In this document: piece by piece, positions 1-6,327 of the stretch
Layout: the number at the start of each line of letters is the position of its first letter
Position numbering within the stretch: position 1 is the first letter of the stretch
Translations under genes and position numbers: made by a program
Assembly (NCBI GenBank): GCA_947588775.1
Contig: CANPZQ010000111.1
Location: 1-6,554, forward strand
Direction: 5' to 3'
Length of the DNA stretch: 6,554 nt
From: an uncultured Clostridia bacterium
GTDB lineage: Bacteria > Bacillota > Clostridia > Oscillospirales > Ruminococcaceae
Notes under the pieces: generated by a model
Told to the model about the DNA's origin: nothing
Seen by the model: the letters and a program-made list of their open reading frames with translations, nothing else
The model's database searches: none

Positions 1-1342
<1,342 letters not shown>

Positions 1343-1353
1343 AGTTTTATATA

Positions 1354-1359
1354 CCTCCT
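1354..1359 (-). promoter_or_regulatory. Strong Shine-Dalgarno site for the NuoF/HydB-like gene
   Basis: The minus strand reads AGGAGG, a perfect anti-16S match, 11 nt upstream of the ATG at 1342. It lies in the short AT-rich gap (1343-1374) after the preceding [2Fe-2S] gene. It fixes the start of the flavoprotein gene and is the best ribosome binding site in the operon, which suggests independent initiation instead of translational coupling. Confidence 0.8.
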
Positions 1360-1374
1360 AAATAATTATCCGAT

Positions 1375-1743
1375 TTACTGGTTTTGGCCGATGGTGTATT
1401 CGGCCACGGGCGAACCGCCCTTGAGGTGCTTCTCGATGACTTCTTTGGCCTTGTCGGCGGTCATCTTGACGTAGGTGACTTTTTCCTTGCCCGCCTCAAA
1501 GACTTCAACAACGGGCTCGTACTGGCAGATTCCGATGCAGCCGGTCTGGGTGACGGTTACTTTGTCGGAAAGCCCCGCGTTAGCGACGCCCTCGACGAAA
1601 GCCGAGAGAACCGGCCTCGCGCCGGCGGCAATTCCGCAGGTCGCCATTCCGACGACAACGCGAATATCGCCCTGTCCTTCACGCAGAACGACTCTGTCCT
1701 TCATTCTTTCTCTGATTGCTGCGAGTTCTGCTAATGATTTCAT
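1375..1743 (-). CDS. Small thioredoxin-fold [2Fe-2S] ferredoxin-like protein lacking the usual first cysteine ligand
   Basis: A 122-residue protein of the NuoE C-terminal / thioredoxin-like ferredoxin family, probably an electron-transfer accessory of the hydrogenase. An N-terminal helix-like stretch (1-25) precedes the fold. The first ligand loop reads VGMATCGIAAGA: C36 matches the second cysteine of the usual C-x4-C pair, but the first position is V31. The second loop, TQTGCIGICQYEPVVEV, gives C69-x3-C73. The protein therefore has only three cysteines in all. From memory, related Clostridial proteins share this three-cysteine pattern, so it may be a family trait and not decay. The sequence resembles the N-terminal domain of the NuoF/HydB-like protein encoded next, 32 nt downstream. 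AAAGGA lies about 10 nt before the ATG at 1743. The fold is clear; whether it holds a normal [2Fe-2S] cluster is not. Confidence 0.87.
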   Translation of the reverse strand: MKSLAELAAIRERMKDRVVLREGQGDIRVVVGMATCGIAAGARPVLSAFVEGVANAGLSDKVTVTQTGCIGICQYEPVVEVFEAGKEKVTYVKMTADKAKEVIEKHLKGGSPVAEYTIGQNQ

Positions 1744-1803
1744 TTTAAAATCATCCTTTCTTTAGAGTAATTATAATAATTTGCAATTAAAATAATTTTC
1801 GCC

Positions 1804-2358
1804 TTATTCTTCGCCGGAATACTGCCCCTTGAGGTTTTCGGTTATCCACACCAAAACGTCGGGGGTGTCGAGCGGAACGTCCTCCCCGAGGACCTCGCGG
1901 AGCTCGCGGGTGTCGAGGGAAACCTCCCTTTCCGGCATTTTATGGATAAACTTAAAGTCGATGTCCGGGCTGCCCTGAATCAGCGTTACCAAAGAGCCGA
2001 TTACGTCGCCGAGGGGAGTCATGTCGATATGGTTCTTATAAAAGAGCGCGGACGTCACGGTTCCGTGGCTGTCGGGGAATTCGTCGCGGTGGCGCGAGGT
2101 TATTTCGAGCCCTCCGCCCGTCTGCTCCGCCTCAAGCTTTAAAAGCGGCAGGCCGAGCCCCACCGGCCGGGTGGTTCTCGTCGTGGTAAAGGGGTCGGTG
2201 ACGTGGGCGAGAAAATCCGGCTTCATTCCGCAGCCGTCGTCCGAAATCGTGATTTTAACGGTTTCGTCGGTTTCGTCGATTTCGATTCCGACAAGGCTCG
2301 CGCCCGCCTTCACCGAGTTTTTTGCAACGTCTAAAATATTCAGAGATAGCTCTTTCAC
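1804..2358 (-). CDS. Stand-alone histidine-kinase-type ATP-binding (HATPase_c) protein, GTG start
   Basis: A 184-residue GHKL ATPase domain without a sensor or dimerisation/phosphoacceptor domain. The N box is LNILDVAKNSVKAGAS (N7, D10 and N14), the G1 box is DDGCGM (D41-G42-C-G44), an F-box-like DPFTTTRTTRP spans 55-65, and the G2 box is VGLGLPLLK (66-74). Residues from about 113 onward form an extension beyond the ATPase fold. With no DHp histidine it cannot be a complete histidine kinase; it could phosphorylate or allosterically switch a partner encoded nearby. The start is GTG at 2358-2356, overlapping the TGA of the PHP gene by 4 nt (GTGA), with GAGG just upstream. The match to the N box begins at residue 4, so an internal start would destroy the domain. 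Product class is certain; substrate is unknown. Confidence 0.85.
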   Translation of the reverse strand: MKELSLNILDVAKNSVKAGASLVGIEIDETDETVKITISDDGCGMKPDFLAHVTDPFTTTRTTRPVGLGLPLLKLEAEQTGGGLEITSRHRDEFPDSHGTVTSALFYKNHIDMTPLGDVIGSLVTLIQGSPDIDFKFIHKMPEREVSLDTRELREVLGEDVPLDTPDVLVWITENLKGQYSGEE

Positions 2359-3098
2359 GGCCTCAGCCCCGCTTTCAGAAGTTCTATAAGCCTTTTTCGG
2401 ACCGTCGCCGACGAATATGGCTCGTCGTCGATTTCAAGCTGCGCGTCCGCGTCGCGAATGTCCCATAGATAGTGCGCGTCGGAGCTTACGACGATTCTTT
2501 TGTCCCTGAGTATCGGGAATTTTTCGAGGTGCGGCGGGATTTTTTCCTTGTCGTGGAGCTCGGCGCAGCTAAAAGGCGGATAATCGGGAAAGGTTCCGAG
2601 GGTCGCGATAATCCCGTTCGCCTGCCTGTCGATGTGCGCGGGGTAGCATACGCCGCGGTATTTTTCGACAATCCCGGGGGCCTCGTCGACCGTGATTTCC
2701 GTAGCGTTCGGGAGCATATTCTCCTCGAGGCCGATGATATTTTCCTCTTCGTCCATAATCCTCTGGTCGCCGAAGATGTCGACGCGGTTCGGGATAAGCA
2801 CCCTGCGCGAATCGACCTCCTCGCCGAACGCCATCGCGCTGTCGAGGTCCTCAAAGAGGCAGACGACGTGAATATCCTCTGCGGTTGTAAGCTCCATTCC
2901 CGCGACGGGTATCACCCCGTATTTTTTGCACGCCTTAAAAAACGCCGGGCAGTTTTTAACGGAGTTGTGGTCGGTCAACGCCATAATCTGTATCCCTGCC
3001 AGGGTCGCCGTTCCCGCGATGTTCGCGGGGGTCATGTCGTTGTCGGCGCAGGGGGAGAGGCAGGAGTGAATATGCAGGTCGTAATAGTACCGGCTCAT
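2355..3098 (-). CDS. PHP-domain metal-dependent phosphoesterase
   Basis: A 247-residue protein made almost entirely of a PHP (polymerase and histidinol phosphatase) domain, a TIM-like barrel that hydrolyses phosphate esters with a cluster of metal ions. Metal-ligand motifs appear in the expected order: DLHIHSCLSP (D7, H9, H11), LTDHNS (D43, H44), GMELTT (E69), EDIHVV (H77), YPAHID (H155) and SSDAH (D207, H209). No ligand motif looks damaged, so catalysis is plausible. There is no signal peptide, so it is cytoplasmic. The gene overlaps its upstream neighbour by 4 nt (ATGA, 3095-3098) and its downstream neighbour by 4 nt, so it is translationally tied to the DRTGG and ATPase genes. PHP enzymes include histidinol phosphatases, nucleases and nucleotide phosphatases. 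There are no his genes here, so a histidinol phosphatase is unlikely; a signalling or protein-phosphate substrate is inference. Confidence 0.9.
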   Translation of the reverse strand: MSRYYYDLHIHSCLSPCADNDMTPANIAGTATLAGIQIMALTDHNSVKNCPAFFKACKKYGVIPVAGMELTTAEDIHVVCLFEDLDSAMAFGEEVDSRRVLIPNRVDIFGDQRIMDEEENIIGLEENMLPNATEITVDEAPGIVEKYRGVCYPAHIDRQANGIIATLGTFPDYPPFSCAELHDKEKIPPHLEKFPILRDKRIVVSSDAHYLWDIRDADAQLEIDDEPYSSATVRKRLIELLKAGLRP

Positions 3099-3421
3099 AG
3101 TTGCTTTGAAATAAGCACGGCGGCTTCAAAAGTCGGCAGCGGCGTTTTTAAGATGTTTATCCCGCGCATTTCGGCGTTTTCGGCGACGCCCGCGTCGGGG
3201 GAAACGTTTTCGGAAAGAACGATGCAGGCCGTGTCGCAGAGGGTCGCGACGGCGGCGATGTTCATATTCGACATAATCGTAACCCACGCCTCGCCAGACT
3301 TCGCCCTGCCCATAACCCAGCTCAAAAGGTCGCCGCAGTAGCCTCCCGTTACCTCCCTATCGGGCTCGGGAAGGCAGACCGCCTCGAAGCCGCATTTTTC
3401 GCAAAGCTCTTTAACTGTCAT
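3095..3421 (-). CDS. DRTGG-type regulatory domain protein, second copy (108 aa)
   Basis: A 108-residue soluble protein. It lines up with the 118-residue DRTGG protein at 5190-5546: the segment GDLLSWVMGRAKSGEAWVTI corresponds to SDMMSDVLAYVKDQAVLLTG, then both have an N-x-(Q/A)-x2-x-A motif, a CIV strand, and a closing helix around (T/K)-x2-(T/M)-(F/Y)-EA. DRTGG-type domains occur next to CBS domains and in phosphotransacetylase- or HPr-kinase-related proteins and are thought to bind ligands; no kinase P-loop is present, so an HPr kinase label would be wrong. It starts at the ATG at 3421 within an ATGA overlap with the hydrogenase stop, and ends within an ATGA overlap with the PHP gene. It is probably a regulatory partner of the hydrogenase; the ligand is unknown. 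It is more diverged from the family pattern than the other copy. Confidence 0.75.
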   Translation of the reverse strand: MTVKELCEKCGFEAVCLPEPDREVTGGYCGDLLSWVMGRAKSGEAWVTIMSNMNIAAVATLCDTACIVLSENVSPDAGVAENAEMRGINILKTPLPTFEAAVLISKQL

Positions 3422-4719
3422 ATGCCGTCAGCCTTTCTTTCGGCGCGCTCCGGGTTTACCGGCTCGCCGTTTGCGATTCTGTGGGCGCGGATAACGCAGC
3501 TTTCGAGGGAACGCTCGCCCTTTACGACGTCCTCCGCGAACGCGCGGCAGTTCGGCGCGCCGCAGGAGCCGCAGTCGATTCCGGGCAGCTCGTCGCGAAG
3601 CTTCTGAATATCCGACATCATTCTCATCGACTCGCCAATCGAGCCGCCCAGGCGGTTCATCGGCTTATAGTCGGGAACGTCCTCGAAGAAATACTCGGAA
3701 GGTATATACTTATCGTCGCCCTCCAAAAAGTTCTGCGAAACCGGAAGATAACGCCTAAGCGTCTGGAGCCTCGCCTTTGCGATAAACGGGTTTTCAACCG
3801 TCATAACCCCGCCGACGCAGCCGCCGGTGCAGGCGTTAAGCTCGATAAATTCGAGCGGCGGAATCGTTCCGTTTTCAATCTGGTCGAGCATTTCCACGAC
3901 GTTTTCGATGCTGTCGGCGGCGAGGTATTTGTCGTTGAAGATTGCTGCCGCCTCTCCGCCCGACGTCGCCCAGCTTATTCCTATCATTCCCGATTTTGAA
4001 ACCGGCTCGGGGACCTTGTCGCGGCTCATATGATTCAGAAGCGAGAAGTATATATCCGACATCGAAACGACGAGGTCGACGTTGGATTTATAGCTCCCGA
4101 AGCCGTTTTTTACGTAGCTCGTCTTTGCCGGGCAGGGGGATATGAAGCAGACGCCTATATCGCCGTCCTCAAGCTCGGGGTGTTCGCGCTTCGCCTTTTT
4201 TCTCGCCTCAATCGCCGCGATTTCCATCGGCGGCAGTATCGGCAGAAGATTGTCTTTAAGATATGGGAACCGAAGCCCTATAAGCCTCGCGATTACCGGG
4301 CATGCGGAGCTTATCACCGGCTTTTTTATTCCCTCGGCCTTTATGTAGAGGCGGGTGTATTCGGAAACTATCTCCGCCGCCTGCGAAACCTCGTATACCT
4401 CGTTGAAGCCCATATCCAAAAGCCCCTGCAAGACGTAGTCGACGTCCTCGAGGTTTTCAAACTGGCCGTAGAGCGTGGGCGCGGGCAGGGCAATCCGCCA
4501 CTTGTAGTCGTAGAGGTGGTCGAGCTTGTTGCAGGTGGCGATTTTCGCGTGGTGCGGACATATTCTTATACACTCGCCGCAGTCGATGCAGCGGTCGGGG
4601 TTGATTTTCGCCTTGCCGCCGTCGACGCGTATAGCCTCGGTCGGACAGCGTTTTATGCAGGTGGTGCAGCCGGTGCAGCGCGACGGGTCAAGGGACACGG
4701 AATGTTCGTAGGTATTCAT
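3418..4719 (-). CDS. hydS: Putative sensory-type [FeFe]-hydrogenase with ferredoxin-like and C-terminal Fe-S domains
   Basis: A 433-residue cytoplasmic iron-sulfur protein. Residues 12-60 hold two [4Fe-4S] motifs, C15-x2-C18-x2-C21-x3-C25 and C44-x2-C47-x2-C50-x3-C54. The H-cluster domain follows. Loop L1 reads SSACP (137-141), L2 reads SPCPAK (194-199), and L3 reads ELNACTGGC (293-301), giving ligands C140, C196, C297 and C301. A C-terminal Fe-S motif, C383-x2-C386-x4-C391-x16-C408, resembles the PF04060 type. Compared with catalytic enzymes (L1 TSCCP, L2 MPC, L3 MAC), the proton-transfer Cys is Ala139, the L2 Met is Ser194 and the L3 Met is Asn295. Such changes mark putative sensory group C/D hydrogenases. 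Unlike group C proteins it has no PAS domain, so group D is the better fit. It sits among ATPase, DRTGG and PHP genes, supporting a sensing role, although slow catalysis is not excluded. AGGCGGTG lies before the ATG. Confidence 0.9.
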   Translation of the reverse strand: MNTYEHSVSLDPSRCTGCTTCIKRCPTEAIRVDGGKAKINPDRCIDCGECIRICPHHAKIATCNKLDHLYDYKWRIALPAPTLYGQFENLEDVDYVLQGLLDMGFNEVYEVSQAAEIVSEYTRLYIKAEGIKKPVISSACPVIARLIGLRFPYLKDNLLPILPPMEIAAIEARKKAKREHPELEDGDIGVCFISPCPAKTSYVKNGFGSYKSNVDLVVSMSDIYFSLLNHMSRDKVPEPVSKSGMIGISWATSGGEAAAIFNDKYLAADSIENVVEMLDQIENGTIPPLEFIELNACTGGCVGGVMTVENPFIAKARLQTLRRYLPVSQNFLEGDDKYIPSEYFFEDVPDYKPMNRLGGSIGESMRMMSDIQKLRDELPGIDCGSCGAPNCRAFAEDVVKGERSLESCVIRAHRIANGEPVNPERAERKADGI

Positions 4720-4774
4720 TCGTTCACCGCCTTTGTGACGGATTTAAGATTGATTATAAACCGAAAAGGCGAAG

Positions 4775-5197
4775 TCAGATATTCACCGTCATGGTGATGG
4801 TGGTGCCTTTTCCGATTTCGGTTTCGATTTTCATGTCGTCGGTATAGCGTTTCATGTTCGGAAGTCCCATTCCCGCGCCGAAGCCGAGCGAGCGGATATT
4901 GTCGGGCGCGGTTGAATAGCCCTCCTTCATCGCAAGCTCTATGTTCGGTATTCCGGGACCGCGGTCGGCGAGAATGATGACGATTTTATCCTCATAGACG
5001 ATAACGTCGGCCTCGCCGCCGTGCGCGTGGATAACCATATTTATTTCGCCCTCGTACATCGCGATGGACACGCGCCTTATTGTTTCGGCGGGGATTCCGA
5101 GCTCCCTGAGATTCTTTTTCACCTGAACCGACGCCTGTCCCGCGGAGGTAAAGCTCTGGCCGTTCACGTCGAAGTGGAATCTCAGAGAATCACTCAT
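4775..5197 (-). CDS. RsbW-like ATP-binding protein (anti-sigma factor / serine kinase type)
   Basis: A 140-residue GHKL ATPase of the short anti-sigma-factor kinase type (RsbW/SpoIIAB-like). The N box is SIAMYEGEINMVIHAHGG with E49 and N53; the G1 box is DRGPGIPN (D78, G80, G82); the G2 box is GFGAGMGLPNMKRY (G105 to G111); and the protein ends in a GTTITMTV strand. It has no membrane segment and no sensor domain. Relatives phosphorylate a serine on an antagonist protein or hold a sigma factor. No sigma factor or STAS-domain antagonist is encoded in this window, so the partner may be one of the neighbouring DRTGG proteins or lie elsewhere. The start at 5197 overlaps the upstream DRTGG gene by 8 nt and is preceded by GGAGT 5 nt away. 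It is distinct from the other ATPase in the operon, which has histidine-kinase-like boxes. Confidence 0.87.
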   Translation of the reverse strand: MSDSLRFHFDVNGQSFTSAGQASVQVKKNLRELGIPAETIRRVSIAMYEGEINMVIHAHGGEADVIVYEDKIVIILADRGPGIPNIELAMKEGYSTAPDNIRSLGFGAGMGLPNMKRYTDDMKIETEIGKGTTITMTVNI

Positions 5198-5546
5198 GCT
5201 TTACTCCGTTTCCGACGAGGCCGCTCTTATAGAGAAGTCCGCAGGCCTCGTACATTCTTTTTTCGGTGTTCATAAGAACGAGGCCGCTTTCCCGGGCAAG
5301 CTCAATCATATCCTCGGTGGGTTTTTTCGAGCGCACAAAGACGATGCATATCATATCCATCATCTCGGCGGTCCGAATAACCTGAGAATTGACAAGCCCG
5401 GTGAGCAGAACCGCCTGATCCTTAACATATGCCAGAACGTCGCTCATCATGTCCGAACCGCAGGCGGAGTATACGTCGCGGTCGAGGTGCTCCTCCCCGC
5501 AGAGGACATGCGCGTCCAAAAGCTCTTTAATATCCTGAATTTTCAT
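5190..5546 (-). CDS. DRTGG-domain regulatory protein, first copy (118 aa)
   Basis: A 118-residue soluble protein that is essentially one DRTGG domain. The diagnostic stretch is LLTGLVNSQVIRTAEMMDM (residues about 47-65), followed by a hydrophobic CIVFV strand and a C-terminal helix ending EACGLLYKSGL. Similar proteins are often labelled HPr kinase/phosphorylase N-terminal-like, but no P-loop kinase domain is present, so it should not be called a kinase. In other proteins DRTGG accompanies CBS domains and probably binds a small ligand. It lies 38 nt after the NuoE-like gene and overlaps the RsbW-like gene by 8 nt, so the two are probably made together and may interact. It is a paralogue of the protein at 3095-3421, the two copies flanking the ATPase and hydrogenase. 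Function beyond a regulatory role is unknown. Confidence 0.82.
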   Translation of the reverse strand: MKIQDIKELLDAHVLCGEEHLDRDVYSACGSDMMSDVLAYVKDQAVLLTGLVNSQVIRTAEMMDMICIVFVRSKKPTEDMIELARESGLVLMNTEKRMYEACGLLYKSGLVGNGVKHE

Positions 5547-5584
5547 ACTTGATAACCCCTGTCGCGAAGCGTCCCTTTAAGGCG

Positions 5585-6079
5585 TTAGTTGTATTTTGCG
5601 AGGATGGTGTCGACGTCGGCCTTTGTAAGTCTGCCGTAGACGTCGTCGCCGACCGTAAGTACCGGAGCAAGTCCGCACGCGCCTATGCAGCGGCAGGCCT
5701 CAAGCGAGAACTTGCCGTCAGGGGTGCATTCGCCGGCCTGGATCCCCAAGACCTCGGAAATCCGGTCGATGATGTCCTGAGAGCCCTTTACGTAGCAGGC
5801 GGTGCCGAGGCAGACGGAAATCTGGTGCTCGCCCTTCGGGGAAAGCGCGAACTGAGCGTAGAAGGTCGCGATTCCGTAGACGTCCTCGACGGAAACGCCC
5901 ATTCCGGAGGCAATCATCTGCTGGACCTCAAGGGGAAGGTAGCCGTAGATTTCCTGCGCCTCCTGCATTACCTGCATGAGGGAGCCCTCGACATGCTTCT
6001 TCTCCTCGATGACGGCCTTAAGCCTTGCTTCCTGCTCGGGAGTTCCTTTGAACGGGATAGAGCTGATTCTTTTTTTCAT
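5585..6079 (-). CDS. hydC: NuoE/HydC-like thioredoxin-fold [2Fe-2S] subunit
   Basis: A 164-residue protein close to the usual 150-170 residues of NuoE/HydC. The N-terminal part (about 12-75) is the helical NuoE region with IYGYLPLEVQQMIA and the signature VSVEDVYGIATFYAQF. The C-terminal thioredoxin-like fold carries the complete ligand set C90-x4-C95 (VCLGTACYVKGS) and C131-x3-C135 (CRCIGACGLAPV), with extra cysteines at 118 and 129. It binds one [2Fe-2S] cluster and in HydABC complexes passes electrons to or from the NuoF-like flavoprotein. It is the first gene of the operon, about 50 nt downstream of the predicted transcription start, with AAAGGA 8 nt before the ATG at 6079. Its expected partner is the NuoF/HydB-like protein encoded at the far end of the window, separated from it by the regulatory block. 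Confidence 0.93.
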   Translation of the reverse strand: MKKRISSIPFKGTPEQEARLKAVIEEKKHVEGSLMQVMQEAQEIYGYLPLEVQQMIASGMGVSVEDVYGIATFYAQFALSPKGEHQISVCLGTACYVKGSQDIIDRISEVLGIQAGECTPDGKFSLEACRCIGACGLAPVLTVGDDVYGRLTKADVDTILAKYN

Positions 6080-6087
6080 GGTATCAA

Positions 6088-6093
6088 TCCTTT
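6088..6093 (-). promoter_or_regulatory. Ribosome binding site of the NuoE/HydC-like gene
   Basis: The minus strand reads AAAGGA, 8 nt upstream of the ATG at 6079. It supports this start over any internal methionine and marks the first translated gene of the operon. Confidence 0.7.
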
Positions 6094-6136
6094 CAATTTA
6101 TTGGAAAATGCGGATTTGCTGTATACATACAACGGA

Positions 6137-6165
6137 ATTATACCATATCGGGCGAAGAATATCAA
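6137..6165 (-). promoter_or_regulatory. Sigma-A-type promoter of the hydrogenase operon
   Basis: On the minus strand, TTGATA (6165-6160) and TATAAT (6142-6137) are separated by exactly 17 bp, with a TGG extension directly before the -10. Five of six -35 bases and all six -10 bases match the sigma-A consensus. The expected transcript starts near 6130 and gives a leader of about 50 nt before the NuoE-like gene. No other good promoter was found for the leftward genes, so it probably drives the whole operon in the window. Confidence 0.82.
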
Positions 6166-6193
6166 GCCCAAAAAAGAAAAAATCCGCCTGTAA

Positions 6194-6203
6194 TTTCCGG
6201 AAA
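6194..6203. promoter_or_regulatory. TTTCCGGAAA palindrome between the divergent promoters
   Basis: A perfect 10-bp palindrome, with near-symmetric AATT flanks, is centred at about -68 relative to the predicted hydrogenase-operon start. That spacing is where upstream activators often bind. Nothing else supports a protein site, and AT-rich intergenic DNA makes short palindromes fairly common, so it is a weak candidate. Confidence 0.3.
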
Positions 6204-6253
6204 ATTGCATACTTTTTGAAAAACCGCGCTTCAAAAAAATTTTCCCTCCCCCT

Positions 6254-6311
6254 CTTGACAAGAAAACTTGGCAGTGGTATAATCGTCTTGCAAAGAAAAC
6301 TTGGCAACGGT
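6254..6311 (+). repeat. 33-bp-spaced direct repeat, probable tandem operator
   Basis: Two 25-bp copies lie at 6254-6278 and 6287-6311 and differ at four positions. The identical core AGAAAACTTGGCA occurs at 6261-6273 and 6294-6306. Each core contains a small dyad, AAG-N4-CTT, extended to CAAG-N4-CTTG in the first copy. The offset of 33 bp is about three helical turns, so two bound proteins would sit on the same DNA face. Copy one covers the -35 and spacer; copy two covers the predicted start and leader up to the ribosome binding site. This placement suits repression. The regulator is not in the window. Confidence 0.75.
6255..6283 (+). promoter_or_regulatory. Consensus sigma-A promoter of the DUF6442-like gene
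   Basis: TTGACA (6255-6260) and TATAAT (6278-6283) are both perfect hexamers with a 17-bp spacer and a TGG extension before the -10. The start is expected near 6290, giving a leader of about 38 nt. Such an unrestrained consensus promoter would be very strong, so repression is likely; a tandem repeat overlies the -35, the spacer and the start region. Confidence 0.85.
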
Positions 6312-6327
6312 TTGAGGAGGGTTCGGT

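Noticed and set aside
1744..1803. Possible internal promoter: TATAAT on the minus strand in an AT-rich 60-bp gap before the small ferredoxin-like gene
   Set aside because: The hexamer 17 bp upstream (AAATTA) does not resemble a -35, and TATAAT is expected by chance in such AT-rich DNA. The gap shows no hairpin followed by a T run, so it is not a terminator either.
2472..3341. Long plus-strand open frame of 289 codons opposite the PHP and DRTGG genes
   Set aside because: It is antisense to genes with clear family motifs, has no recognisable domain or ribosome binding site, and results from the GC-rich codon usage of the opposite strand.
4030..4797. Plus-strand open frame of 255 codons opposite the hydrogenase gene
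   Set aside because: It overlaps the conserved cysteine-rich coding sequence on the other strand, and its low-complexity V/A/R/Y-rich composition is typical of an antisense shadow.
3095..5546. HPr kinase/phosphorylase as a name for the two DRTGG proteins
   Set aside because: At 108 and 118 residues they contain no P-loop or HPr kinase C-terminal signature; only the DRTGG-type domain is visible.
6110..6128. Possible Rex-type redox operator (TTGTATGTATACAGCAA on the minus strand) at the operon start
   Set aside because: Only the left TTGT arm fits; the right arm lacks the ACAA symmetry of Rex sites. The true palindrome is only 8 bp (TGTATACA).
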